A stretch of DNA of 64,000 nt from assembly GCA_934569225.1 (NCBI GenBank), contig CAKTKC010000002.1, forward strand, positions 1 to 64,000. The letters are read 5' to 3'. Made by a program: the position numbers and the translations under genes. The notes beneath the pieces are model-generated. The model was not told the DNA's origin, did not search any database, and saw only the letters and a program-made list of their open reading frames with translations. This DNA is from an uncultured Oscillospiraceae bacterium. GTDB taxonomy: Bacteria > Bacillota > Clostridia > Oscillospirales > Oscillospiraceae. The first letter of the stretch is position 1; every line of letters begins with the position of its first letter. Shown piece after piece: positions 15,890 to 24,745 of the stretch.

Positions 15890-15926
15890 AATATCCCTCT
15901 TTCCAAATTTTTAGTAGTTCACCTCC

Positions 15927-15955
15927 ATTTTAATGCATTTCCTGAAAAGAAGCAA
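15927..15955 (-). promoter_or_regulatory. Promoter of the GIY-YIG gene
   Basis: On the minus strand TTGCTT, 17-base spacer, TAAAAT (complements 15950-15955 and 15927-15932). Confidence 0.55.
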
Positions 15956-16045
15956 GATAATTTACACATAAATATTTAAGTGCAAAAATGAAATATATCC
16001 TACACGCTAAAAATCAACTATACTACCATCGAGGGGTGATTAAAA

Positions 16046-16222
16046 ATGTTCAAGGTGAACAAGCCCGAGATGGTAAATAAAACGTTTCGGATGCCAGCGG
16101 AGTTGCTTGAGCGGTTGAATATTGTAGCGCAGGAACAAAAGGTTTCATTGAATAACCTTGTATGTCAATGCTGCGAATACGCTCTAAGCAATATGTCAGA
16201 AACACCAGAAGACACAAAATAA
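16046..16222 (+). CDS. Small ribbon-helix-helix DNA-binding protein (58 aa)
   Basis: An ATG at 16046 preceded by GAGGGG opens 58 codons. The central part NKTFRMPAELLERLNIVAQE followed by VSLNNLVCQCCEYAL is a typical ribbon-helix-helix, as in Arc/MetJ or HicB C-termini. A TATACT -10 lies about 20 bases upstream. It is probably a small repressor or an orphan antitoxin; no toxin is adjacent. Confidence 0.75.
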   Translation: MFKVNKPEMVNKTFRMPAELLERLNIVAQEQKVSLNNLVCQCCEYALSNMSETPEDTK

Positions 16223-16260
16223 CGGCTGTGCCACCAAAAGTGACATAGCCGCTATTTTTT
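16223..16260 (+). terminator. Terminator of the small RHH gene
   Basis: CGGCTGTGCCAC pairs with GTGACATAGCCG over a CAAAA loop, followed by a long T run just past the stop codon. Confidence 0.85.
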
Positions 16261-16322
16261 TGACAGGTAAAAAGGTTATTTAGGCTAAAAATCGTTTATT
16301 ACCTTAATAACCTTTTTACCGC

Positions 16323-18635
16323 CTATTTATCATTGAAGAAGTTTGGATTTAATAGATAGGTGTTGGCACGAGGGCGTCCACCGGTAGGGGCTGGATGCGT
16401 TCTCTCTTTCAGGTATCCGTATTCTATCAAAATATCCAGTATAGGATTCAGATCATCCACTCTCTGGAAACTGCCCCGGCAAAGACGGAAAATCTGGTAT
16501 TTTGAGAGTTCTCGCTTCTCCTGATTTTGAAGTTTTTTGGTTACGTGCTTTGCCAGCTGCATGTCTTTATCAGTCCCCAGAAGGTTATGGACGCATTTTG
16601 CATGGCGAAGAAAATACTTTGAAATTGCAATCGCCTGCTGCACCGTTTCGGAAGATAGCGCTGTTTCACTGGGAGCGTTGGAATTTTTTGCACAATGTAG
16701 CATACCAGCAATTCGGAGCATATTGCCAAGTAGCTTTGCACCCCAGCTCTCCATATATTCCAGTTCATCAACCAGCTTTGGCTCAAGCCAGTCGTGAAAG
16801 CGGATCACTTCTTTTTGAGCAGAAGGAGATAAATTGATTATGGGTAAGATACCATTTGTGGGATAGGGAATTTCCAGAAGTTTTCCGACTAGTTGCTGGT
16901 AAGCAATTTCCAAATCTGGCGGAATATCCGGTGTGACAAAATGCCTGGTTCCCATTTTTGATTTCGGCCTGCAGTAAAGAATCCTTGCGGTTAGTCCCCT
17001 TGATTTGAATGCTTCGTTTTTCATAATCTCTGCCAATACGTTATCTTGGGCTGAAAGCAACATTGTTAATGTGGGATTGTTTATGACCTCTCCTTCCCGA
17101 CCTTTACGGTCTACCCGGATGGGATCGCCGCTATATGCTTTTAACACGGTATCAATGGAAATTGTATTGGAATACCGACCAGCCAACGTATCAAAAATAC
17201 CACCTTCCGTCGTAATAATGGATAGCATGCCATTGTTATTTGCGAGCAAAGAGGTCATGGCTTCGGGAGTAGTATCATCAGCGATCAAACGAAGGGGCTT
17301 TGTTTGATTTTGTTCTATAGAGCGATATTGAACCCTGATTTTGGAGGCTTTCTCATTTTTACCATCACGCTCCAGAGTTTCAACCTGCTTTTTCAGGCTG
17401 TTCAGCTTGACTTGCTCGTTCTCCATCAGAGTGCGCCGTCGTTCATTCTCTTTACGTTCGTATTGGTAGATAGGCTGAGTCATCAAACGGACAATGGCGC
17501 TTTTTCGCTCGCCTGAATTTGCGACAATCAGGAAATAGAGATTTAGCGGTTCGCTGTAATGATTTTTAGGCGATACCACAAATTTGCCTTGCACAGTGCA
17601 GGAAAGAACGGCAAGGGCGCAAACTGCGGCCATATCTGTTGGTGTCTCGGTATTTTGAGAAACAGCAGTTACCCATTCGCCCAAAGGCCAAGGAAGGGAT
17701 TTTACAGGGAATGGGGGTAAGTTGACTTCATTGAAGGGCAATGGTGCTTTCCATTTTGGAACAATGAGTTCGTTCTTTAGCTTGAAAATTGCTTCTGATT
17801 GGGATAATCCCTCCGCATGAACAAGATAGTCGATAATGCTGCCGCCCACGTTTTTTGAGTGGCAATAGAATGTATTGGTAGTTGGAACATACATCAGGTT
17901 GTCGTGGTGACCGCAGACTTCACAGTTCTGAAAGACAACGCTGTCATTGCTTTCCCGGAAATCTCCGTTTCGTTTTTTCAGATACTCGAAAAAATCAAAG
18001 CTTCGTATTGCTTCATCCAGCTCTAAATCCGAACGTCCGCTAAGGTGGCTAGGAGGATCGAAATCGTGATTTTTATTCTGGCTGGGTAAATGAATGTTTC
18101 GGATAGATTCCCACGAAATACGTGCGCTCTCGCTGAGCAGGATGACACGTTTATTCGTGCCGTGGAAAATACGGTCGGCATTCACGCAGCTCTTATCACT
18201 TTGAGGGAATAGCTTTACAAGTGTCTCTATGATTCTTTTGCGTACAGCTTCGTCTGTGACTGGGGCGTCCATGATAAAGGCAATACGAAATTTGGGCTTT
18301 TCCTTACAATAATTGAAAGTCTGGTAAATGAATGCTGGAGACAGCCCGTGTTTTGCACAAATCCGCTTAGCATCCTTGAAATATAATATCGGGCCATCTT
18401 CTTCGTTATCGATATCTACGAGAAAAAGCTGTTGTTCTTTCCAATCATTTGCAGACATTCCTCCCATAATACCGGGACTTATCGAGTGGCCTGTCCTGAT
18501 TTTCTGTATCAGCTCTTCTACTGTCACAATAGAAGGACTGGCATTTTTTTGCAGGCGAATTTTAATCATGCCAACTTCTTTGCCTGTTGGCTTTTCCATG
18601 TACCCCTTTGTGTCAATGTGAACTTTCAGTTTCAT
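16323..18635 (-). CDS. Primase-like/DUF3987 helicase-type replication protein
   Basis: The 770-aa protein has an N-terminal primase-polymerase-like region (FLVDIDNEEDG, then CVNADRIFHGTNK). A CHC2-like zinc finger follows (CEVCGHHDN ... FYCHSKNVGGSIIDYL), and then a DUF3987 ATPase domain with the unusual P-loop NSGERKSA at about residue 375 and a TTEGG-containing segment. Such proteins serve replication of phages, plasmids and satellite-type integrative elements. Its presence suggests the second element can replicate after excision. It overlaps a 54-aa gene upstream. Confidence 0.85.
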   Translation of the reverse strand: MKLKVHIDTKGYMEKPTGKEVGMIKIRLQKNASPSIVTVEELIQKIRTGHSISPGIMGGMSANDWKEQQLFLVDIDNEEDGPILYFKDAKRICAKHGLSPAFIYQTFNYCKEKPKFRIAFIMDAPVTDEAVRKRIIETLVKLFPQSDKSCVNADRIFHGTNKRVILLSESARISWESIRNIHLPSQNKNHDFDPPSHLSGRSDLELDEAIRSFDFFEYLKKRNGDFRESNDSVVFQNCEVCGHHDNLMYVPTTNTFYCHSKNVGGSIIDYLVHAEGLSQSEAIFKLKNELIVPKWKAPLPFNEVNLPPFPVKSLPWPLGEWVTAVSQNTETPTDMAAVCALAVLSCTVQGKFVVSPKNHYSEPLNLYFLIVANSGERKSAIVRLMTQPIYQYERKENERRRTLMENEQVKLNSLKKQVETLERDGKNEKASKIRVQYRSIEQNQTKPLRLIADDTTPEAMTSLLANNNGMLSIITTEGGIFDTLAGRYSNTISIDTVLKAYSGDPIRVDRKGREGEVINNPTLTMLLSAQDNVLAEIMKNEAFKSRGLTARILYCRPKSKMGTRHFVTPDIPPDLEIAYQQLVGKLLEIPYPTNGILPIINLSPSAQKEVIRFHDWLEPKLVDELEYMESWGAKLLGNMLRIAGMLHCAKNSNAPSETALSSETVQQAIAISKYFLRHAKCVHNLLGTDKDMQLAKHVTKKLQNQEKRELSKYQIFRLCRGSFQRVDDLNPILDILIEYGYLKERTHPAPTGGRPRANTYLLNPNFFNDK

Positions 18636-18777
18636 TTGTCTCCATCTCCTCGCATTTCTTTAGAAAATTCTGATACTCGTCGGAGTGTGCTTCAATATAA
18701 TCTGAAATATCTTCATATATGGCACGGGCAAATATTCGACTCTGTGCCTCATTAAGCTGTATATCTGCCTGCACCAA
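18613..18777 (-). CDS. Small hypothetical protein upstream of the replication gene
   Basis: A TTG at 18775-18777 (or GTG one codon later), preceded by AAGGTG, opens 54 codons (IFARAIYEDISDYIEAHSDE in the middle) that overlap the DUF3987 start by 23 bases. The peptide is acidic and helical. I do not recognise it. Translational coupling to the replication gene is likely. Confidence 0.5.
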   Translation of the reverse strand: MVQADIQLNEAQSRIFARAIYEDISDYIEAHSDEYQNFLKKCEEMETNETESSH

Positions 18778-18836
18778 AAATTTTTTCACCTTCGACTAAT
18801 TTCGATTTACTTTTCATTGCGTATCAGTTATGGTAA

Positions 18837-18879
18837 TTCTGCAACTCGGAATTAAAAGCATAAAATTCTAATTGCAGAA
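18837..18879. promoter_or_regulatory. Inverted repeat between replication gene and XRE regulator
   Basis: TTCTGCAA (18837-18844) and TTGCAGAA (18872-18879) form an 8-bp dyad with further AATT pairing inside. It lies in the divergent region and is a plausible operator for the XRE protein at 18978. The rest of 18778-18977 is AT-rich without a gene. Confidence 0.4.
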
Positions 18880-18977
18880 ATATAATAACAAAGGAAAAAC
18901 GCTTTGTACGAAATATTGCGATAGTCGTTTTTTCTGGCGAGGTAAAACAAAATTATTCTATTATTCGGAGGAACGCA

Positions 18978-19643
18978 ATGGGAAAACACAAACAGTTTCG
19001 GGAGTTTGAGCAAAATGCACACATTGAAATCTGGGTAGAAAGAATCAACAAGTTAATGGGTGAACGCAATGTAACACAACAAGGACTAGCAAAGGCGTGC
19101 GATATTTCACCATCGGTTATTTCTGATTACGTTGGGATACGAAAAAAAGCAAAATTAAGGACACCAAAAGTTGACAAACTTCTACTAATTTCCGAGTTTT
19201 TTGGGGTTTCAGTTGACTACTTATTAGGTAAAGATGAATGCCAGACACCACAGGATGAAAAAATCCATGAAATTACGGGACTGTCTGATTTGGCAATTCG
19301 AGAACTAAAGAGAATAAACCAAGAACAGTCTATGGAAATACCCGCAGAAAAACAGCTGGCAATAATCAACTATCTTCTTGAGAATATGGCCAACACAGAA
19401 TTATTTGAGCGGTTGTATGACTACTTGATCGGTCACTTTGCATTTCCGGGAAAGGAGGACGATATGGGAGCGGCGCTTATGGTTGAGCACTTGCCAAGTG
19501 GCAAAGAGCGACGCAATTTGACCTTTCAGGACGTTTTCCAGCAAGCAGTTTTTACATATGTTCAGGAAGAATTATTTCGTTTGAAGCGTTTGACAATAGA
19601 AAAGCAATCTAAACTGGAACGAGAAATGCACAAGGAAAAATAA
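18978..19643 (+). CDS. XRE-family transcriptional regulator
   Basis: The 221-aa protein has an N-terminal HTH (NVTQQGLAKACDISPSVISDYV) and the typical following LLLISEFFGVSVDYLLGKDE. Its C-terminal part (about 120 residues, rich in charged helices) is unassigned. A CGGAGG site precedes the ATG. It lies 19 bases before the recombinase gene and probably controls excision and the divergent replication gene. Confidence 0.88.
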   Translation: MGKHKQFREFEQNAHIEIWVERINKLMGERNVTQQGLAKACDISPSVISDYVGIRKKAKLRTPKVDKLLLISEFFGVSVDYLLGKDECQTPQDEKIHEITGLSDLAIRELKRINQEQSMEIPAEKQLAIINYLLENMANTELFERLYDYLIGHFAFPGKEDDMGAALMVEHLPSGKERRNLTFQDVFQQAVFTYVQEELFRLKRLTIEKQSKLEREMHKEK

Positions 19644-19662
19644 TTACTTTTAGGAGAAATAT

Positions 19663-21282
19663 ATGGATGTAGTAATCTATGCCCGATATTCGTCTGACCG
19701 CCAGACAGAACAGAGTATCGAGGGACAGTTGAAAGAGTGTTATGCGTATGCAAAGCGGAACAATTATGCGGTTGTTTCTGAGTATATTGATCGGGCAATT
19801 TCGGGCACGACAGACCATCGCCCCGAGTTTTTACGGATGATTGCAGACAGCGACAAGAAATGCTTCCAAGCGGTACTTGTATATCAGCTTGACCGTTTTG
19901 CACGGAATCGTTATGACAGTGCTATCTACAAGTCAAAATTAAAAAAGAATGGTATTCGAGTTCTGTCCGCCCGTGAAAACATTTCTGATGATGCCTCAGG
20001 TGTCCTTATGGAGGCATTACTTGAAGGAATGGCCGAATACTATAGTGTCGAACTCTCACAGAAGATTCGCCGAGGTATGGACATCAACGCCGAGAAGTGT
20101 TTGTGTACTGGCGGTAACGTCGCTTTAGGGTTCTACGTCGATTCAGAGAAGCATTTTCAGATAAATCCCAGCACAGCGCCGGTAGTACAAAAGATTTTTG
20201 AAATGTATGTTGGCGGGAAGACAATGGCAGAAATCATCCGGTATCTAAACGCACAACATATCAAGACTTCGTATGGAAATGAATTTAATAAAAACAGTAT
20301 TAACCGTATTCTATGCAATAAGCGATACATCGGAGTCTATACATACCGGGGAACAGAGATTCTGGATGGGTTGCCTCGCATAATCAGTGACGACCTTTTT
20401 TATGAGGCGCAGGATATGATGAATAAAAAGAAAAAAGCCCCTGCACGTGCAAAGGCTCATGAAAGTTACATATTGAGTACAAAACTATTTTGCGGTTACT
20501 GCAAGAGTGCAATGACAGGTGTCAGCGGAAAAGGCAAGATGGGCAAAAAATATTTCTACTATCAGTGCGTGACCAACAGAAAAGATAAGTCCTGCAAGAA
20601 AAGAACCGTCAATAAGAGTTACATTGAGGATTTGATCATTACAGAGACACGCAAATTATTGACTAGGGACAATATCGATAAAATTGCGTCCGAGGTTGTA
20701 CGACTCTGTGAGCAGGAAAGGAATACGGATAACCTGAAGCGCCTTAAAAAGCTGCTGAAAGAGAATGAACGGGCGACAGAAAACCTACTCAAAGCCCTTG
20801 AAAGTGGTCAACTGATAGACATTTTAGCGGAACGCATTTCTCAGAAGAAAAAGGAACACGATGATTTGGAAAGACAGATTTTTATGGAGAAAACCCAAAA
20901 TACAGTCCCAACAGTAAATGAAATCCGGTTTTTCCTTAATCAGTTCCGCAAAGGCGACATCAACGATGCAAAATACAGACAAGCTTTGGTTGATACTTTC
21001 GTCAATAAAATATACCTCTATGATGACAAAATGACTGTCCTGTACAACACGCAGGACAGTCATTCAGAAATGACCCTAGACAACACGAGTTTGTCTAGGG
21101 TCGCTTTGGTGGAGCCGAGGGGAGTCGAACCCCTGTCCGAAAGCAACTTGGAAAGAACTTCTCCGGGCGCAGTTTGTTATTTGCATTCCCTTTCCCCGGC
21201 GGGAACAAACACCCTACGGGAATCGGTAGCTTCATTGTGCGTGGTATGGGCAAAGCTTACCATACGCACGTTCTCCGCTTAA
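19663..21282 (+). CDS. Large serine recombinase at the ssrA-proximal end
   Basis: The 539-aa protein has a resolvase domain with the nucleophile in YARYSSDRQTEQSIEGQ and YQLDRFARNR. A recombinase domain (GFYVDSEKHFQ ... NKRYIGVYTYRG), zinc ribbon (CGYCKSA ... CVTNRKDKSC) and coiled coil follow. An AGGAGA site precedes the ATG. The last 60 or so codons lie past the att core, inside ssrA in antisense. After excision and circle formation the frame would read VEPRG and continue into the left end of the element, so the C-terminus differs between integrated and circular states. Confidence 0.94.
   Translation: MDVVIYARYSSDRQTEQSIEGQLKECYAYAKRNNYAVVSEYIDRAISGTTDHRPEFLRMIADSDKKCFQAVLVYQLDRFARNRYDSAIYKSKLKKNGIRVLSARENISDDASGVLMEALLEGMAEYYSVELSQKIRRGMDINAEKCLCTGGNVALGFYVDSEKHFQINPSTAPVVQKIFEMYVGGKTMAEIIRYLNAQHIKTSYGNEFNKNSINRILCNKRYIGVYTYRGTEILDGLPRIISDDLFYEAQDMMNKKKKAPARAKAHESYILSTKLFCGYCKSAMTGVSGKGKMGKKYFYYQCVTNRKDKSCKKRTVNKSYIEDLIITETRKLLTRDNIDKIASEVVRLCEQERNTDNLKRLKKLLKENERATENLLKALESGQLIDILAERISQKKKEHDDLERQIFMEKTQNTVPTVNEIRFFLNQFRKGDINDAKYRQALVDTFVNKIYLYDDKMTVLYNTQDSHSEMTLDNTSLSRVALVEPRGVEPLSESNLERTSPGAVCYLHSLSPAGTNTLRESVASLCVVWAKLTIRTFSA
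21072..21102. terminator. Inverted repeat next to the ssrA att site
   Basis: GACCCTAGACAA (21072-21083) pairs perfectly with TTGTCTAGGGTC (21091-21102), 4 bases from the att core. It probably ends the tmRNA transcript now that the native terminator is displaced by the insertion. Confidence 0.6.
21107..21122 (+). repeat. att site at the ssrA 3' end
   Basis: TGGTGGAGCCGAGGGG is the complement of the tmRNA 3' end and is repeated exactly at 7175-7190. Confidence 0.88.
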
Positions 21283-21456
21283 ATCACACCCGAGCCCGGG
21301 TCAGCGGAACTCCCGGGGCGGATGGGCGCCTAATCAGGCAGCCAGGGCAACAGTAGTGTTGTCAGTTAAATTTAGGAAATTGCCCGTTTTATCGTGGCCA
21401 GGCGCCACGGCCCGCTATTCCAGCCTCACTACCCCCGTCGAAACCAGTACGGCCCC
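21107..21456 (-). ncRNA. ssrA: tmRNA
   Basis: Read on the minus strand the RNA starts GGGGCCGTACTGGTTTCGAC, the hallmark tmRNA 5' end. It ends GTTCGACTCCCCTCGGCTC then CACCA, with the acceptor stem GGGGCC/GGCUCC. The tag reading frame ends TDNTTVALAA followed by TGA. It rescues stalled ribosomes with SmpB, encoded 580 bases away. The 3' end is the integration target of the island to the left, and the att repeat restores an intact gene. Confidence 0.96.
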
Positions 21457-21504
21457 ATAGGAAGCTGCAAAATACCACAGGCACTTTGCAGCCGATAGCT
21501 TGCT

Positions 21505-22041
21505 TTAGAATCTTCCGTAAGGATCGGGGAGCTTGTTCGGCTCCGGGTAGGTCTCGCCGTGGGTGTCCACGGTGATGGAGGCAATCTTCTGCTCTGCCTG
21601 GGGACGGTCATTGCGGTCGGTCTGGACGGAGGCGATGGCGTCCACCACGTCCATGCCGGAGGTCACCTTGCCGAAAGCGGCGTACTGGCCGTCTAAGTGC
21701 TTGGCATCGGCGTGCATGATGAAGAACTGGCTGCCCGCAGAATTGGGGGAGGAGGAACGCGCCATGCTGAGAACGCCCCGCTTGTGCTTCAGATCGTTCT
21801 TGACGCCGTTGAAGAAGAACTCTCCCTTGATGCAGTAGCCGGGGCCACCCATGCCGGTGCCCTCGGGACAGCCGCCCTGAATCATGAAGCCGGGAATGAC
21901 TCTGTGGAAGATCAGACCGTCATAAAAATGGTGATCGCACAGGTCGATGAAGTTGCGGACGCTCTGGGGCGCCTTGTCGGGATACAGCTCACCCTCGATG
22001 ACGCCGCCGTTTTCCATGGTGATCTTGAATGTAGGATTCAT
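21505..22041 (-). CDS. Cyclophilin-type peptidyl-prolyl isomerase
   Basis: The 178-aa protein is a bacterial cyclophilin: [19 protein letters not shown], then [17 protein letters not shown] and [12 protein letters not shown] cover the active-site arginine, QF and substrate pocket. It has no signal peptide, so it is cytoplasmic. Its start overlaps the smpB stop as ATGA. Confidence 0.95.
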   Translation of the reverse strand: MNPTFKITMENGGVIEGELYPDKAPQSVRNFIDLCDHHFYDGLIFHRVIPGFMIQGGCPEGTGMGGPGYCIKGEFFFNGVKNDLKHKRGVLSMARSSSPNSAGSQFFIMHADAKHLDGQYAAFGKVTSGMDVVDAIASVQTDRNDRPQAEQKIASITVDTHGETYPEPNKLPDPYGRF

Positions 22042-22511
22042 TGATTTCTCTCCTTCATGGCCCGGTCAATCTGACGCTTTGCGTCCTTTTCTGCCGCGGC
22101 CTGTCGTTTGTCGTATAGCTTTTTGCCCTTGCACAGCCCGACCTTGACCTTCACCCGGCTGCCCTTGAAATAGACGGACAGAGGAATCAGGGCGTAGCCG
22201 TCCTGCTTGACCTTGCCGTAGAGCCGCATGATCTCCCGCTTGTGCAGCAGCAGACGGCGGGGGCGGCGGGAGTCAACGTTGAAGCGGTTGCCGTGGTCGT
22301 AGGGGGAAATGTGCATCTGGTTTAAGAGCATGTCGCCGTCCTTGATGCCGCACCATGCGTCCTTCAGGTTCAGTGTGCCTGCCCGGATGGACTTGACCTC
22401 GGTGCCCACCAGCTCGATGCCCGCCTCGATCTCTTCTTCCACGAAGTATTCGTGATAGGCTTCCCGGTTCCGCGCCATGACCTTTACGCTTGCCTTTTCC
22501 AGATGTCTCAC
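22038..22511 (-). CDS. smpB: SsrA-binding protein SmpB
   Basis: The 157-aa protein has the SmpB beta-barrel signatures [36 protein letters not shown] and [13 protein letters not shown], with a basic helical tail. It brings tmRNA to stalled ribosomes and is encoded close to ssrA. The start is a GTG at 22509-22511; an internal ATG ([12 protein letters not shown]) is the alternative. Confidence 0.97.
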   Translation of the reverse strand: MRHLEKASVKVMARNREAYHEYFVEEEIEAGIELVGTEVKSIRAGTLNLKDAWCGIKDGDMLLNQMHISPYDHGNRFNVDSRRPRRLLLHKREIMRLYGKVKQDGYALIPLSVYFKGSRVKVKVGLCKGKKLYDKRQAAAEKDAKRQIDRAMKERNQ

Positions 22512-22587
22512 CCCCTGCGCGATTCTACGGTCATTATACCATAACTGTCAAGGGGATTATACCGCTCAGAAAAGTAAATGTTTCCGC

Positions 22588-23040
22588 TTACAGCAGACGC
22601 AGCCCCCACTCGCCGCTGTTTTCCTGATAATACTGGAATTCGTTCAGCGTGTCGGATTCAAAGATCTTCAGCATGTCCATGAAATCCTCCACCAGACGGT
22701 ATTCCGACAGTTGCTGCCGGGGCAGCCAGAACACCTCGCCCTCGTCGGAGGACTGCAAATCTCCGGTGTAGCGGTCGGCTTTGTAGAAAAAGACCACATA
22801 CCGGGCGTTTCCCTTGGCCGGGAACTGCTTGACGCCGCACAGCGTCGGGTTCTCGATGGTCAGCCCGGTTTCCTCCCGGGTTTCCCGGATGGCGGCCACG
22901 GTGAAGGCTTCGCCCGGCTCCACGTGTCCGCCGGGGAAGCAGATACCCGGCCAGCCGGGGTCATTGCGATCCTCCATCAGAAGATTGCCATTGCCGTCGG
23001 ACACCATGACCAGCACGGTGAAAATCGCCTGTTCCGCCAT
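22588..23040 (-). CDS. NUDIX hydrolase
   Basis: The 150-aa protein has a complete Nudix box: GGHVEPGEAFTVAAIRETRE then ETGL. The overall layout resembles 8-oxo-dGTP diphosphatases (MutT-like), but substrate cannot be told from sequence. It starts 2 bases after the HAD gene's stop and is co-transcribed with it. Confidence 0.9.
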   Translation of the reverse strand: MAEQAIFTVLVMVSDGNGNLLMEDRNDPGWPGICFPGGHVEPGEAFTVAAIRETREETGLTIENPTLCGVKQFPAKGNARYVVFFYKADRYTGDLQSSDEGEVFWLPRQQLSEYRLVEDFMDMLKIFESDTLNEFQYYQENSGEWGLRLL

Positions 23041-23042
23041 CG

Positions 23043-23708
23043 TTACACCTCGTCAAACAGAAAATGTTCCAGATCTTTGGTGGATGCAAAGGAAAAGTCG
23101 CACAGGCGGGTCATTTCCTCCGTGATCTCCGGGCAATCAGTACGACCCCAACCGGCAAAGGCGATGGGGACACCGGCACTTCTCGCCATTTCCCAGGCGG
23201 GCTTCATGTCGTCCACCACCAGCAGCTGGGACTGGGTATAGCTGTATTTTGCCATGATTTGCTCCAGCGGCCATGGGCTGGGCCTCCGACGTTCCTCCGG
23301 CAAGTCCCAGCCGTAAATGTCGTCGGGGAGGATGCCGAAGTGGGTCTCATAGTCCCGGGTGATGTTCTGGATGCAGGAATGGGAGACGACGCAGATTTTT
23401 CCGCCGGCTTCCTTCTGGCGGCGGATGATGTCACCGATGCCGGGGAAGGGGGCGGGGATGTGATCGACGATGTATTTCTGCCAGCCGTGGTATTCGTCCA
23501 CAATTTCCTGCTCGGTAAAGTTGTACCACTTCCGGCACATGTCAGCAAAGCCCAGACGGAAGCAGCCCTCGGTGTATTCGTAGAGGGTGATTTTCGTTCC
23601 CGGACGGAACTGATCCAGAATGTAGCAGAAGAAAGGATAATTGACGGTGGCCTCGCTCTGCACGACGGTATCATCGTGGTCGAGAACAAGACAGGGGTAT
23701 TTCAGCAT
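23043..23708 (-). CDS. HAD-superfamily hydrolase
   Basis: About 221 aa from the ATG at 23706-23708 with GGGAGAA upstream. Motif I is LVLDHDDTVV (DxDxT). Motif II is VVSHS, and motif III/IV lies in LLVVDDMKPAWEMARSAGV. The insertion between motifs I and II suggests a cap domain. It is likely a small-molecule phosphatase; the substrate is unknown. Confidence 0.88.
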   Translation of the reverse strand: MLKYPCLVLDHDDTVVQSEATVNYPFFCYILDQFRPGTKITLYEYTEGCFRLGFADMCRKWYNFTEQEIVDEYHGWQKYIVDHIPAPFPGIGDIIRRQKEAGGKICVVSHSCIQNITRDYETHFGILPDDIYGWDLPEERRRPSPWPLEQIMAKYSYTQSQLLVVDDMKPAWEMARSAGVPIAFAGWGRTDCPEITEEMTRLCDFSFASTKDLEHFLFDEV

Positions 23709-23782
23709 AGAAGTTCTCCCAATATTTTTATCTTTTCTCATTATACCAGACGCCGGGCGGCGGCGCAACCACAAAATTCCTC

Positions 23783-23811
23783 TTGCATATATCGAACAAA
23801 TGTGCTATAAT
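23783..23811 (+). promoter_or_regulatory. Promoter of the 89-aa hypothetical gene
   Basis: TTGCAT (23783-23788), 17-base spacer, TATAAT (23806-23811). Confidence 0.75.
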
Positions 23812-23837
23812 GACAAAAACAAAAGGAGGTGGGCGCG

Positions 23838-24107
23838 ATGGTGCGGAAAACGTGTCCGGTGGATGTGATATCGGTATGCAGCGCCAGTGGGGAGATCCGC
23901 CCGCTGCGGCTGCGGGTGGAGGACGAAGAACAGGGGCTTATCCGGGTGAATATTGACGAAATTATCAGTGTGAAGGAAGTTCCCTACGTGGGCGTGGAAG
24001 CCCGGATATTTCTGTGCCGGGGGACGGTGGACGGGCGGCAATGGCAGTTTGCGCTGAAATACCTCATCCGCGCCCACTGCTGGTGCCTGATGGACAGGGT
24101 GCGTTGA
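23838..24107 (+). CDS. Hypothetical protein (89 aa)
   Basis: Starts at ATG 23838 after AAAAGGAGG. The sequence (VDVISVCSASGEIRPLRLRV ... SVKEVPYVGVEARIFLCRGT) looks like a small beta-strand-rich cytoplasmic domain. I do not recognise it. It has a good promoter and its own ribosome site, so it is probably real. Confidence 0.72.
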   Translation: MVRKTCPVDVISVCSASGEIRPLRLRVEDEEQGLIRVNIDEIISVKEVPYVGVEARIFLCRGTVDGRQWQFALKYLIRAHCWCLMDRVR

Positions 24108-24177
24108 TTTTTCACAGTGGAAATTATGGGGAGATTGTTGTATTATGGTGGTAAGAAATTGTCCGGGAGGAAGCACC

Positions 24178-24666
24178 ATGGCAATCGTGACCTTTTACAA
24201 CGGCGACCCCAAGGACGCGCCGAAAACCACCATGCCCGCCCATCTGGGGGCAAACGCCATCATCACCTGCAAGAACCGTCTGCTGCTGGAAAAGCGCAGC
24301 GACTCCGACGTCTGGGGGCTGGTCGGCGGCGGCTGCAAGAAATGGGAGACCGGGCGGCAGACCATCGTCCGGGAAGTCTATGAGGAGCTGGGACTGCGCA
24401 TCGCCCCGGAACGGTTCCGGAAGCTGGCGGTGTACGACAACCCCGGCCGGATCGCCGCCTTCCGGGACGGCAGCATCTGGCGCATGGTGATCGTGGTATA
24501 CGCGCTGGAACTGGAAGAAGAGCCGGAAATGCACATCAGCAGAGAATCCAAGGACCTTCGCTTTTTCAGCCGGGAGGAAATTGCGGGCATTCAGGTGGCA
24601 ATCACCCACGCCGATATTGTGGAGGGCTGGTTTGTCAAGGGAGAAAGCACCCATATTTGTGAATAA
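24178..24666 (+). CDS. NUDIX hydrolase
   Basis: 162 aa from the ATG at 24178 with GGGAGGAAG upstream. The Nudix box is GGGCKKWETGRQTIVREVYE then ELGL. The N-terminal part (ANAIITCKNRLLLEKRSDSD) is the usual first strand. The substrate is unknown. Confidence 0.9.
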   Translation: MAIVTFYNGDPKDAPKTTMPAHLGANAIITCKNRLLLEKRSDSDVWGLVGGGCKKWETGRQTIVREVYEELGLRIAPERFRKLAVYDNPGRIAAFRDGSIWRMVIVVYALELEEEPEMHISRESKDLRFFSREEIAGIQVAITHADIVEGWFVKGESTHICE

Positions 24667-24710
24667 ACGGAAAAGAAAAAGGATTTCATATACAATTATT
24701 GAAAAAATAC

Positions 24711-24739
24711 TTGTATATTCACGGAAAGTATGCTAATAT
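24711..24739 (+). promoter_or_regulatory. Promoter of the OLE RNA
   Basis: TTGTAT (24711-24716), a 17-base spacer ending in an extended -10 TGC, and TAATAT (24734-24739) put the start near 24746. Confidence 0.65.
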
Positions 24740-24745
24740 ACAGGT

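Noticed and set aside
23064..23810. A 248-codon plus-strand frame opposite the HAD gene
   Set aside because: Antisense to a clear HAD hydrolase with complete motifs.
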